Assembly (NCBI RefSeq): GCF_947623445.1
Contig: NC_135244.1
Span: forward strand, 5,146,001 to 5,210,000
Direction: 5' to 3'
DNA length: 64,000 nt
Origin: Clavelina lepadiformis
Taxonomy: Eukaryota > Chordata > Ascidiacea > Aplousobranchia > Clavelinidae
Shown: one piece after another, positions 32,297-45,600 of the stretch
Layout of the letters: each line of letters begins with the position of its first letter
Position numbering within the stretch: the first letter of the stretch is position 1
Position numbers and translations under genes: made by a program
Notes under the pieces: generated by a model
The model's input: only the letters and a program-made list of their open reading frames with translations
The model's database searches: none
What the model was told of the DNA's origin: nothing

Positions 32297-35073
32297 ATGG
32301 CTGGTTGGAACAATATAACGTTGGATAAGTCAGATAACTACCCGTTTACATTTGAAGGTGAATAGATTTGAATGGTAAAAAGTACTAGATGAACGATGCA
32401 ATGATGAAAAATAGCAATGAGCAATGCAAAACTTCTCCTAGCCATGGCTAATTAAAACGCAAGTTTTGATTTTTCACTAAAACCATGCTTCTATTAATTC
32501 CATTTTAGATGCGGACAAAGTAAAGAAATTATGCGAAGCCTTGCAAAGCTACGAAGACAGAATGACCGATGTAAGTGTCTTATCACCAATGCGTTTCCTT
32601 CTCACAGTATAGAATCAAAAACTTTAAAAGCCTGTTAGTATTTTCATGTTGTTATGTTAGTCATTAATTAAAATATTTTCAACCTTATTATGCAATCGCA
32701 GGTTTGCAGATATACGCCTGGTTCGACAGATGATCAGTTTACGTCAGAACACAAAGTAAGCACAGAAATGGCATTGCAGCAGTTAGGTGACGCACCTATT
32801 TCTCTTAAGCAAATGCTAAATGATTTTGTCGAGATCAAGCTTGAGAGGTTGAAAGAGCAAATGGATGCCACCAGGACATTGGCAAAGATGAACCTGGCAT
32901 GCGTCGATGGTGCAATGGTAGGCTTATCTATGACCACCTTGTGCTTACTAAAGATCTGGTTTTGTTGTATTGTTATAACAATCAATCCAAATGATTTTTT
33001 GCTGAAGACATTTGAAGAAACAACACCAAACATGAAAACAAATGCTGGTCACCTGATTTCAGCCAGTTCCGAGGCTAATGGCAAACTACATTTCATTGCA
33101 AAAGAATTGCTTTCGACAGAAGAAGTGTATGTTGACATACTACACCTAATGGATCAGGTAATAAAACTCAACGCATTTTATTACTGTTGCGGGCTACGGC
33201 TGGTACCTGTTGTAACTTGTGTATTTTTGAAGCCATATTTTGCCACAATAACCTGTCGGATTAATAGCAACGGCACGGTTATAGCAATTATGCAAACATC
33301 GTAAAACAATCGTGAAGTTATTTTAATGTTAATAATAACCAGAAAGATATGCAGGTGCATATACTGCATAAACTTATACTACATAACTTGCCAAACTAAT
33401 CCTTTTTCGAATCTAATAAATGTTGTCTTTCGCTTTCTCGACATAATTTCATGCATTGAAATGCATTATACAGCTGTATAGGTATCGCAACGTGAAAAAA
33501 CAATCAATCTTATCACAATTATTGTGCGTCAGGTTTTTCGCAAAAAGTTGCAGGCCGAGGCACTTGTAAGGGACATCATTCCAGAAACTGAAGTGAACAA
33601 GATATTTGGTCATGTGTCTGCAATCTATCAATTCCATTTAAGCTTCTTGCTTCCGCAACTCCAAGATCGTCTTGAGAACTGGTAACAAAAAGATTTGTAA
33701 TAGATAATAATAATAGTAAAAATAGATAATATACCTTTTGCCTTAAAGGGAAAGAAATCCTCGACTCGGTGACGTAATGATGCAAGCTGGTCCGTTTTTG
33801 AAGATATATGCCACGTATACACAGAATTACAAAGAGTCCTTGAAAACTCTGGACCATTGGTTAAAAAAGTCTAAGGATTTTGCTTATGTCATTCGCTTGA
33901 TAGAGGCCAAATACAACCGCCAGCCTCTACCGTTACAGGTATGTTCCGGTCGGTGTAAAAATTTAATGGAGCATGATTGTTTGTTGGTATGGGTTGGACT
34001 GGCAAAATGCTGTGGCTTATAGTTAATGTACGACATAACCGTTGGCTTGCAGAGTCACATGGTGACACCCATACAGCGAATCCCTCGCTACAAGTTACTT
34101 CTTGAGGATTATCTTAAGGGCTTGTCAGAGGATGCACTGGATAGGAAAGAAACAGAAAAGGCACTGGAGCTCATTGCAGATGTTGCTTCGCATTTGAACG
34201 AAACTTTAAAAGTCTTAGTTAGTTCATTTTTTTATTATGAGTTAAAGTTGGGTTTTACTACTTGTCATGAAATTCATTGCAGTTGAATAGCCTTAGTTCA
34301 TCTTTATCCGGAAATATGGTAGATTACTTTGTAACAAATTAATTGTTTAACATCTTAATAGGCTATTTACAGGGTTGTCCATCAGACATATTACGTTCCA
34401 TGAGATATGGACTCCCTGCTTTAATTTTAACACAATATTAAAAACTAAACATTTCTACTTGGGTTTGCAAAATATGTTTTTGCTTCATTTACTGGCATTC
34501 GACAATCCTGAACATAAAGAATCAATAGCTATGTGCTTAACGCGCCACTGCATTAAATATTAGAACAACTGAAGAAAGAAAGAATTGGATACAAGTAATC
34601 AAAGAAGCGATCAAGGAGTGCGAATGCAAAATCAATTCTTTCAAAACAACCTCATCCAAAAGTTTCGAAAATCACCTTGATCATCAAACCTCCAGCGGCT
34701 CTTTTAAAATCAAAGATGAAGAAATTGGAAAAAGATGTCCTCGTTGGATAAAATATCGTGAAGCATCGATGTGTATGCTTTGCTCAAAGCCCTTTGAGAG
34801 ATTCACTCGTAAAGATCACTGCAGAGCGTGTGCAAAAGTATGGTTTTGATGTCAAGAAACATTACAGACTAGTATGTAAACTTGACTGAGAAAAATGATT
34901 ACAATGTATCAAGATTTCAATGAAATATAAGTAAATAGGAGAACAAAAGTGCCAGAACATATCTTAATTTGACAACTTCACAGGTAGTCTGTCTTGATTG
35001 TAGCGACCAGCAGTACATTCTTGACTACGCATATGGTGAAACTCATAGGGTCTATGAGTCTATGGGTCTATGA
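32297..35073 (+). pseudogene. FGD-like: FGD-B: array copy lacking PH1 exons and the FYVE end
   Basis: Close to FGD-C. Exons 32297-32357, 32509-32570, 32702-32917, about 33008-33157, 33533-33681, 33749-33938 and 34053-34217 encode the N-terminal module and a full DH domain with TPIQRIPRYKLLL. Exons 8 and 9 (start of PH1) are deleted: FGD-C 44808-45308 has no counterpart after GGACTCCCTGCT at 34421. The exon 10 homologue (34564-34837) then splices out of frame and would stop at once (AAC AAC TGA). Exon 11 (from 34984) breaks at 35052 and stops at 35071, so the last CxxC of the FYVE finger and all of PH2 are missing. The acceptor of exon 4 is changed from GCAG to GCTG. It may still make a protein of about 332 residues ending after DH. 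Confidence 0.8.
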
Positions 35074-35169
35074 GTCTAAACTCACTTAAAGAAAAGTTGT
35101 TTAAGTTTTCCATAACCCTTTAATCGCCTGAGCGACACCCTTGCTGTGTCTGCTTTAAAGAAGTTGTCA

Positions 35170-36009
35170 ACATAATGTGTGGTGGAGATTGTGGGCCAAA
35201 AGTATGTTACTGTTGTCAGTGCAAGGATAACTGTCATTCTTTTGTTTGGTATCATTTGCCAGACATATGGATGGTAATTAGAAACGATTACATTTTTTTA
35301 CTTCCACTAAAACTAGTATTACACTATTTACTGTATAGAAATATTAAAAATAGGTAGTCAATCTTCACAAACTGCGAGTTTAACTAAACTTTCACAAATA
35401 TTTGTATAATTATGTTCCTTGTTATTTATTTTCAGAAATGAGAGTGTAGCATTACACTTTAAACCTTGCAGGAAAATTAATACAACATCAGTTAAAAGCA
35501 ATAGCTTTGCAACCAGAGTCGTGTTCTTCTGCTGAAATGGCATCCTTTTCTTGGGTAGAAGAATACTCACTAAAACTACAAGAATACTATTGGTTGAAGT
35601 GAGTTGACTAAATGTTTTCTGAATGTTTACATTTCTCAATACAAAGTTTTTGTTTATAAAATTTATGCTAGTTCCTGTTTGTAGATTGCATTGGAAAACT
35701 GAAAGTTGCGAAACTGTTGAACGTACAAATTTAAGTACTAATGCCTTTAGGAATAGAAGTATAGAATTAGAATTATGTATAATTGTATATGTATATATAA
35801 TATTGTTAATTTGTAGAGAAGAAGTTGAAGGTCTGAGAGAACTATTCAGAGAACTTTGTAATGAACGTAACCCTTCTTGTTTCGTTCTTGTCTTGGCCTA
35901 TACTTATTATCATTGCATCTTGAGTATTAGATATTCTTTATCGCTTAACCTAGTTTTGATTAAGAAAGTTCATATACGATTGTGTGTGATTTGCTTAGTT
36001 AGAGAATAG
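35170..36009 (+). other. Fragments of an unidentified gene at the unit 1/unit 2 junction
   Basis: Three protein-like stretches lie on the plus strand. At 35175 a cysteine-rich start reads MCGGDCGPKVCYCCQC up to a donor near 35274. An exon at 35472-35598 has good splice sites (GCAG and GTGAGT) and reads QPESCSSAEMASF and WVEEYSLKLQEYYWLK. An open stretch from 35686 reads LHWKTESCETVERTN and, near 35822, EEVEGLRELFRELCNERN. The duplication edge (35844) falls in this last part, and unit 1 keeps only its end (20459 onward). The family is not recognised. It could be one small gene or unrelated pieces. Confidence 0.3.
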
Positions 36010-37972
36010 GGAAAATTGTTGATTAAGTGTAAACAAAGCTTATATTATTGGTTGGGAATATAGTTGTACTTACACAACAAAAGAAATAAAACGTTTTACA
36101 TGAAATGCGCTTTTACTGAAGCTACTTCATCTGATTGTAGCTGGCATGAAATAATAGGTTGGCGTAGAGTCGTAGACTATAATAAGATAAATAAAAAATA
36201 AACCAACTATAATAAAGGCAGAGATTAATTGCTTGTCAAACATATTATATATAAGCTTATAGTTTGCGAGCTTGGACTGCTGGTTACTTGACCGTATAGC
36301 TTCAGGTTTTAACTTATAATGGTAGCAATAAAGTATGGATGATTTTAAGGTGTTAGATTATGCCAGTGAGTAATATTTGCAGCGTTGTTGTGTTTATTTG
36401 GTCGTGCCTTGTCACAACTCACAATCTGACACTGTTCAAACAATTACCTACAAAACACAAGTTTTTACACTTTCCGAAGAGGAAAGAAGATACGAAAACA
36501 TTGACACGTTAATTGCTGTGGTCTAGATTTTAACATCAACAATCAACGATGTAGGCATTGAAAATCCTTTTGATTGGGACAAGATCGAAACTATAGCAAG
36601 CATGAAAGCTTTCGGTTTCTTTGTGTCGTGAGCCATGTTCATTGGCCAATGAAGATACTAACGTAATACAGCAGGGAGTGTGTTATCGGCATAACTTGCG
36701 ATTTTGGTTCAATCGCACTCATCCGTGACCAGTCACTCGCAACTGAAGATAAAAATAGGAAACGTGTCTGGACTCAAGCATTTTGTGCATTGGCGGTTAG
36801 CAATATACTTTAAGTTGAACATAAACAGTTTACATACAGGCAGAAGTTGCATAAGCCTACATAGTAAGAACACTTGCTAAATCAAAGCCCATGACGTGTT
36901 TAATTGGTCTAGGAAGTTCAGGAAATGACAATAGGCTATTCTTCATTGATATGTATCCCACATACATATAATAGAGATTAATAACGCGTTAATTATTATA
37001 TAGAGTAGGTAGAAGTGTTTATCATCAGCTTGTGCATAGATTTCTGGTATGACGTAGAGCAGTCTCAAATAACGTCATGTTAATGTTGTCAGACAACTTC
37101 CTTGTAAAAGAAGGAAAATAAACACGGGTATGTTTAAAACTATAAAAGAATTGTCGTGACGTAAACGAACCACTTGAACTTACATTGCGTTCGTATAACT
37201 CGTTACACAAAGCAAGTAGAAGTTATGTCTCTTTTAGCAGAAAAGAATGATAATGGTTTAGAATTATACCAATGAACAGTAGGTGTAAAGGCGAAACGTT
37301 TGATTCAATTTAAACTACGTCATTTCCTGTAACTTTTGCGTAGGTAATACAGTTTAGTTTTGCTATTCTGCTGGGCTTTGGTTTTGTTGAGACAGAGTGT
37401 ATACTAGTATTAGTTTTAGATTTTAACTTTGCTGTATAAGTATTTCTCTCGGTTTAGCTTACAGAAAGCTTCGAGAACGGTACAAGTAAGTACCTGGTAT
37501 ATACTGTGCTAGGCTAGTTGCCAAAATTAGCCCTTAGCCCTATGAAGTTCTTGTGCAAATCTGATAATATTATAATGTTATCGGACATGTATTTCGTGTG
37601 TTGACCGTCAAATGCTGCTGTGTTACTTATAACTTGGCTCTCGCTCAGCAGAAGTCCCCTCTTAATTACTTCCGAATTGGGTAATCTTGTTACCACGACG
37701 CAAATTGCGTTCTCTCTATCGATCCGTCTAGTTTTGCAATGACATTGAAAGCGTCTCTTGGAGGGTATTTTGAAAGCAGTAATAGTTTTAAAGGGAATCA
37801 ATAGCAACGACTGTGTCTGCTTGGTTAGCATACTATGATGTTCAACTAGCTTAAGCTGTCTAAAGAATGCTTACAACTTTGGGGTCAAATTGATTTACCA
37901 CTACAAACGTACAGTGAAGTTGACACAATAGCAAGTCGGCTACAGTATCAGGAACCCCACACAAGTAACGCA

Positions 37973-38305
37973 GTGCTATATGGTATATTAAGGGATAATG
38001 TGGAAAACGCGCAAGAAGTTCAGTACACTTTTGTGATCGACTTTTGCTGTCTTTCGAGGCCACCGCATTCCTTTCTCACAACACCATACATGGCGAAAAA
38101 TAAACAACGCAATACAATTCCTATACAAAGAACTAGAAATCATGATGGTAATGAAATAGCTTTGGATAAGCGAAGGAAAATATGCTGCATAGCTCCAGTA
38201 TCTTTGTGTATACCACAAAAAATGGACTTGAGTGAAGCAGCTTCGTTTTACTCAGACAGCTTCAGTTTAGAACAGCAGTGTTGCAGAATTGTTTTCAAAT
38301 ATTGA
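37973..38305 (+). CDS. Small open frame upstream of M3, copy of 23481-23813
   Basis: 110 codons with a protein identical to the unit 1 copy although the surrounding duplicate sequence has clearly more changes and several indels. Not recognised. It lies about 200 bases before M3. Confidence 0.35.
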   Translation: MLYGILRDNVENAQEVQYTFVIDFCCLSRPPHSFLTTPYMAKNKQRNTIPIQRTRNHDGNEIALDKRRKICCIAPVSLCIPQKMDLSEAASFYSDSFSLEQQCCRIVFKY

Positions 38306-38511
38306 AGTTTTTAAAATGTGTTGACAATGTTTAGCTTGCTACAGGCCTACTTTAAAATAATAGTATAGAAATAGTATCGTATACGGATAGTATAATATAA
38401 TAGTTTGTATATTTAAATATACTATTAGTATATGTATTAGAGTAGTTGAATATTATAACTCTTAAACTAAATAGTTTTTGCAGATCATCAAGATAAGATA
38501 TTTTCATAAAA

Positions 38512-40408
38512 ATGGCGGCTGCGTACCCAGTTAACCAAACAAACACTACGTCTGTGGTATTGCCACCTCAAGCGCAGATCATGATGCAACCTCAACCTCA
38601 ACAGATTTCAACTTCAGCAAACAGTAAAACGAAGGCACTCAGAGGAATCGCGGTTTGTAACCTATGGCCTATACTCTATAGTTACCTATACTATTAGCGA
38701 TAAACAGCAAAATGTGATCAATACCCTCTATGCTTATACCTTTGATCAACAGTATTCGTTAAAGTCACATTGAAGTTTCAATGAATAAGCAGCCGACTGC
38801 TCTTTGACTATAATAAACTGTGCAAATCATATCTATTATATAGCTTAAAAGATAAAAAGAAAGATGGTAGCTTACAAACATTATGGAAATAGTTCACGTT
38901 TTTATTACTATTTTTACCAATGCGTCTTTTACATATTAGTTTTTATGTTATGTTACGTCCTAGATAGCAGAAGTGGTTCTCGGGTCTTTATGCGTGGTGT
39001 TGGGAGCAGTATTCTCCGGCTATGTCAGTGATCATGGTTATAGGTCCAGTTATGGTTATGGTTACTACCGAGCGTGGACGACCGGAGAAGGAATATGGTG
39101 TGGTGTTTGGGTAAGATTACAGTGTATATTATGATCAAAATAGAAGTCTGTTTTCACACATGAAAAAATATTTACGCCATATTATTACAAACACAGGTAA
39201 TAATATGGTAATAATATAAAACAACACGTTCAAATCCACTTATTGATAACAGAAAACTTGAGTCTATTTCAATTTAGAATAGATCATGTACTTAATTTTT
39301 TGTACTTGATTTTCTTCATCTTCATTTGCTTCACTACTTCATTTTTTCGTACTTCATTTTTACAAATATTTCTTCCTTTTCAGATAGTAATTGCTGGTGG
39401 ACTTGGAATAGCTGCTGGAAGTAAAAGGGCGACACCTTGCATCGTGAGCATGGCAACGAGAATTTTACTTAAGCTGTTATCTGGCACACATGAACGTCAA
39501 CATGATTGCATGTTTAGATACATCAGTGCAAAACTTTGTCGTTTTATCTTAACTTTTTTAGATCAACTGTCACATGGGTTTTGCCGTCACTGGAGCGGTA
39601 TTCTCAATTACACTTTTTGGTTTGGGAATAGGGATGGTTTCAGGAACGAGAACGGTATATTAACAAATAACTTTACTGATGTACGATGTAGTTTATTAAA
39701 TGCGCTTTTAATATTTTTATTCAACAAAACATTTAAACTGGAATGACATTTACCCACTTTCAAACAAGTATTTCGCCATTGGCCTGATGGTAGTCAATAT
39801 CGTCGCTGCTTTTTTATCTTTCATTCTCCTCATTGTGAGTGCATCATTGACTTGCTGCATCAATCCGCAAGGTTGTTGTGGAGGATGTTGCGGAGAATGT
39901 TGTGGACAGGTTGGTTCTTTTATTAGTTATAATTTCAACAAAGTGATCTTAATTTAACCCTAACCCACATCTTGAGGTTCCAACTTCATTTAACAGGGAT
40001 ACTTAGAAACAAGCCAGCAGGTGGCATACATTGGAACCGCCCCTGGCACTGCTGGTCAACCAGCATTCGTTCAGAGTAAGTCGTTATGTCAGGCCATTGC
40101 TACCATTTTTCAATGATTACGTTTACATCGTAGCATACTTTGTTATAGATATGCAACCTGGGCAATCGCAGTCTCATTACGTTTTTCAAACAGCACCTGC
40201 CCCAGGAACAATTCCACAGTATACTATGCCAGTGGTGATGCAGCAAGGTCCAGTAATTCCATCCAACTCTGCTGCCACTACAAGCCAAGTCATGCCAACT
40301 GATCAGCTTGGTTCTGATGCTGGCCAGAGAAAACAACAAGAAGCTTCCAATGTCACGCAATCTCCAACAGAGAGTGGGCAAGGTTACCCACCTGCTTATT
40401 CCCAGTAA
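38512..40408 (+). CDS. M3: MS4A/CD20-like four-span membrane protein, paralogue of M1
   Basis: Seven exons: 38512-38652, 38964-39110, 39384-39443, 39562-39654, 39769-39909, 39997-40075 and 40149-40408, giving 306 residues. It is the same design as M1. Differences: the QP repeat is four residues shorter (two CCTCAA hexamers fewer), TM3 reads GMVSGTRT in place of GIVSGPRT, TM4 starts YFAIG in place of AFAIG, one cysteine-loop glycine is glutamate (CCGECCG), and the tail has NMQPGQSQ. PPAY is kept. An acceptor TTTTTGCAG at 38475-38483 precedes the ATG. Both copies look functional. The first AATAAA of M1 is AACAAA here. Confidence 0.75.
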
Positions 40409-41640
40409 TTAGTCATCGATAGTCAAATGGTGAACGATACAGAAAATTTCGAAAGATGTTCAGCAAAAAGAAAAAAAAATTAAGATTTTGTTGTAGTAAA
40501 TGTTAATGGTAAATATATGCTTGCCTGCCGTGTTTATGATTTACATTATTTTGATCGTGTCTTTGTTTTGTACTGTTGTTTATTTGCTGCTTGGCGTTGT
40601 TGTTGTGGATTTAAAAAAATATTAATCAGAGATGCTTAACAAACCTTTGAATTTTGCGTGTGTGTATATGCACGATTATTTTGTTTCAAGCTTGGCTATT
40701 GCTATTTTTAAAATGCAGTTATGTAGATAAAAATAATAAAAAAGCAAATCAATCAAGTATAAGTGTAATAAAAAAATCAACCAAATTTCTTGTTAGTTTG
40801 TAGTATTTTTGCCATTGCCATTGTACAGTACTTGATTGTGTTTCCTCTTTTCGGGCGCCTCTAAGAGTAAACTTATAGAACACATTGTATCGTCGTTCTT
40901 GTTTTATTGCCATACAACATACTTCAGGAGGTTATAGCTTCGTACAAATTTAACGGTTTTATTGCTAAACCTATTTTAGTTGTTAATTTAGGTAGCTGTA
41001 GGCTACATGTGTTGTGTAATGATTAAGTATGTAAAGTAGTATATCCAAAAATCGCTAAAAAGTGCGTTTCTGACAGTCATAAACCTGTTGCGTTTACTTA
41101 ATGACATGAAAGACATTTCGTAATTGTAGGTTACTTGCTTTTTCTAAATATAGCTATGAAGCAAAGTACGTCTTTATTTTTGAGGAATAGATTGCTTTGT
41201 TAATTTAATCGTCTCTTGTTACTATACTTACGCTGGAAATAGCAGTGAAACCCAACCTGGCATTCATAAGCATTGATGCCGACGCAGGCGATCGTAAGCA
41301 AATGTATAATGAAATGGAAAACACGCAGTAGAGGTTCCAGAACATGGCTGAAGGCTTGCACCAAAAATGGAGATTAAAGCTCAGCAAAACAAAAACCGTG
41401 TTGGAATCTTTCCTTGGGTTGGGCAGATTTCTCTCGTATCTTCAACTCCTTGCGCCATTACGCAAGAAACTTGCATCTCGCGTCACTTTGATAAGAAAAC
41501 GGGTGAGCTCAACTTGAAGGCAGGAAATGCTACCTTTGGTACAGAAACTTTGTCTGCACTAGTCTGAAACTTTGTTTGCACTAGTCTATTCCACAGCTGA
41601 GTGCAGCTGCGCTTCCGTCTGATGTCGCAATACACACATG

Positions 41641-42668
41641 CTATACTCTATTATAGCAACTATATATTATAACAACTATACTATACCAACTGCTTAGTTT
41701 TTCAGTCCAACATCCATCCTACCTAAAATATCTCTTAAGTTTGTTTAAAATACACGCTAAACAAAGAACTTATGGTTTGGTAAATGTCGAATTTAATTAC
41801 AACTTTTCTAGTAAAGTTTTCGTAATTGACTTTCGATGATAACAAAACGGGCCTATAGGGCCCAGTGTAATATGTCTAAATACATGATAGGCCTACTGTC
41901 AATTTTACTTCTCAATGAAATTTTTGTAATTGGCAGTAAATTCGCATACATTGTAGTTTACGGTAAAAATGTTTGCAGTGCAATTCAGGCACAGAATATC
42001 ATAGCAATGGTGATGATAATTGCCATGTAGCACAGATAAAATTTAGAAACCAAAATTCAGTCTTTCTGCTGGATATCATACCGCCAGCACAAGTAATTAT
42101 AAAAACAAAGACTCAAGAATAATTATATTATGATAAGAAAATTTGTAACTAAAGATATTGAAACATACTGATACTTTATTATTTTATTTATTAATTATTT
42201 TAACCTAGTCATTTGAAAACATCTCTCAAGCCAATAAAATTAGAGACACTTTGGTCTACAGGCCACTTAATTGTTAATACTTGGTTTTATGCGTCGCTAT
42301 TTACCTATGTAATCTTGTGTAGGCTAAGTGTGTGCTTACTACAATATAATGATAATATAATATAAAATGCGAGCTGCTTATGGATAAAAGTATCCAGGTT
42401 TTTAGTTTTAGCTTCTGGTTTTAATTATTTTCCTGGTTTTATTTTACGCTTGGACAGGAAGGACTGTTTTGTGATTTTTATGCTGTAGAACGGCCAGCCC
42501 TATTTTTAGCTTTGTCAATATAAGTGAGTTTATGTTATCATGTAAGCCCGAGATGTGATGTGGTATAGCAATGCATCATATCGCTTAGTGATTGGCCGCT
42601 AAAAGCTAATGGATAGATGGATTTGCGGTGAAGATATACGCAGTGTTAAGATTTAGGAAATAAAGAAC
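41641..42668. other. Upstream region of FGD-C
   Basis: From about 41686 it matches 31318-32296 closely. No gene is seen. An acceptor-like TTTAG ends at 42656, 12 bases before the ATG of FGD-C. Confidence 0.5.
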
Positions 42669-45600
42669 ATGGCTGGTTGGAACAATATAACGTTGGATGA
42701 GTCAGATAACTACCCGTTTACATTTGAAGGTGAATAGATTTGAATGGTAAAAAGTACTAGATGAACGATGCAATGATTTAAAATAGCAATGAGCAATGCA
42801 AAACTTCTCCTAGCCATGGCTAATTAAAACGCAAGTTTTGATGTTTAACTAAAACCATGCTTCTATTAATCCTATTTTAGATGCGGACAAGGTAAAAAAA
42901 TTATGCGAAGCCTTGCAAAGCTACGAAGACAGAATGACCGATGTAAGTGTCTTATTACCAATGCGTTTCCGTCTCACAGTATAAGTTAGTATCAAAAACT
43001 TTAAAAGCCTGTTAGTAGAAGTCATTAATTAAAATATTTTCGACCTTATCATACAATCACAGGTTTGCAGAAATACGCCTGGTTTGACAGATGACCAGTT
43101 CGAGTCAGAAAAAAAAGAAAGAAAAGAAATGGCATTGCAGCATTTAGGTGATGTACCTGTTTCTCTTAAGCAAATGCTAAATGATTTTATCGAGATCAAG
43201 CTTGAGAGGTTGAAAGAGCAAATGGACGCCACTAGGAAATTGGCAAAGATGAACCTGACATGCGTCGATGGTGCAATGGTAGGCTTATCTAGGACTTTGT
43301 GCTTTCTAAAGATCTGGTTTTGCTGTATTGTTATAACAATCAATCCAAATGATTTTTTGCAGAAGACAATTGAAGAAACAAAATCAAACATGAAAACAAA
43401 CGCTGGTCACCTGATTTCAGCCAGTTCCGAGGCTAATGACAAACTACATTTCATTGCAAAAGAATTACTTTCGACAGAAGAAGTGTATGTTGACATACTA
43501 CACCTAATGGATCAGGTAATAAAACTCAATGCATTTTATTACTGTTGCGAGCTGTGGCTGGTACCTGTTGTAACTTGTGTATTTTTAAAGCCATATTTTG
43601 CCACAATAACCTGTCGGATTAATATCCACGGCACAGTTATACCAGTTATGCAAACATCGTAAAACAATCGTAAAGTCATTTTATTGTTAATAATAACCAG
43701 AAAGATATGCAGGTGCATATACTGCATAAACTATATACATACATAACTTGCCAAACTAATCCTTTTTCGAATCTAATAAGTGTTGTTTTTCGCTTTCTCG
43801 ACATAATTTCATCCATTGAAATGCATTATACAGCTTTATAGGTATCGCAACGTGAAAAACAATCAATCTTATCACAATTATTGTGCATCAGGTTTTTCGC
43901 AAAAAGTTGCAGGCAAAGGCACTTGTAAGGGACATCATTCCAGAAACTGAAGTGAACAAGATATTTGGTCACGTATCTGCAATCTATCAATTTCATTTCA
44001 GCTTCTTGCTTCCACAACTCCAAGATCGTCTTGAGAACTGGTAGCAAAAAGATTTGTCAAAATTACTTCAATTGGAATTCGTTCAGTTAATTGGAGCAAC
44101 TACAAAAATAGACAACGTACCTTTTGCATTTAAGGGAAAAAAACCCTCGAATCGGTGACGTAATGATGCAAGCTGGTCCGTTTTTGAAGATATATGCCAC
44201 GTATACACAGAATTACAAAGAGTCCTTGAAAACTCTGGACCATTGGTTAAAAAAGTCTAAGGATTTTGCTTCTGTCATTCGCTTGATAGAGGCCAAATAC
44301 AAACGTCAGCCTCTACCGTTACAGGTATGTTCCGGGCGGTGTAAAAATTTAATGGAGCATGTTTGTTTGTTGGTATGGGTTGGACTGGCAAAATGCTGTG
44401 GCTTATAGTTAACGTACGACCTAACCGTTGGCTTGCAGAGTCACATGGTGACACCCATACAGCGAATCCCTCGCTACAAGTTACTTCTTGAGGATTATCT
44501 TAAGGGCTTGTCAGAGGATGCACTGGATAGGAAGGAAACAGAAAAGGCACTGGAGCTCATTGCAGATGTTGCTTCGCATTTGAACGAAACTCTAAAAGTC
44601 TTAGTTAGTTCATTTTTTTATTATGAGTTAAAGTTGGGTTTTACTACTTGTCATGAAATTCATTGCAGTTGAATAGCCTTAGTTCATCTTCATCCAGGAA
44701 TATGGTAGATTACTTCGCTACAAATTAATTGTTTAACATCTTAATAGGCTATTTACAGGATTGTCCATGAGACATATTACGTTCCATGAGATATGGACTC
44801 CCTGCTATTCTCCATACGTCCCCATAGACAACCTACTTATTCGTTTTACTCGCCAAATCAACCTTTTTAATAACGAAGGAAAGACGAAGGGAACTTCTGA
44901 AAAAACTTTTCGATCTGGAGAATGCGGATTTTGACATAACAAATGTATCAAGAGATTTACTGCAGGAAGGCTTATTAAAAAGACAGGACAATCAGGAAAA
45001 TAAGCAATATGAAAGTTATATATATTTGGTATGTGGATGGTTATATGATTTACCATGGCATTTGTGTTAAATTACATGTATTTTTAGATGATACATTCTA
45101 CTTACAACGCAGCTTAGTGACATGCTACTCGACTGTGCTCCACTTCGCAAGCTTCCTCTCAACAAATCGTACAAAGTTCGAGCTAGAATCGATCTTGCAG
45201 GTGCGCAGGTTTTTGAGGTCAGAGCCTTTGATGGCTCTCATGGATTCTGCGTGCACGGAATAAAAGAATCGGTGGAATTTGCAACTGAGTAAATTGCCAA
45301 CGCTGTTTAATTTTAACACAATATTAAAAACTAAACATTTCTACTTGAGTTTGCAAAATATGTTTTTGCTTCATTTACTGGCATTCGACAATCCTGAACA
45401 TAAAGAATCAATAGCTATGTGCTTAACGCGCCACTGCATTAAATATTAGAACAACTGAAGAAAGAAAGAATTGGATACAAGCGATCAAAGAAGCGATCAA
45501 GGAGTGCGAATGCAAAATCAATTCTTTCAAAACAACCTCATCCAAAAGTTTCGAAAATCACCTTGATCATCAAACCCCCAGCGGCTCTTTTAAAATCAAA

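Larger units (their letters stand above)
35844..41640 (+). repeat. Duplication unit 2, MS4A part (matches 20459-27112)
   Basis: Nearly identical to unit 1 but lacking about 850 bases at about 36540 and everything corresponding to 27113-31310. At 41640 the reverse transcriptase fossil stops abruptly and sequence matching 31318 onward follows within about 50 bases. Confidence 0.9.

Noticed and set aside
43084..43662. 192-codon frame read straight through intron 3 of FGD-C (likewise 32690-33304 in FGD-B)
   Set aside because: Not taken as the main gene model, because FGD-A and FGD-D clearly splice here and FGD-C keeps good donor and acceptor sites; kept only as a finding on possible retention.
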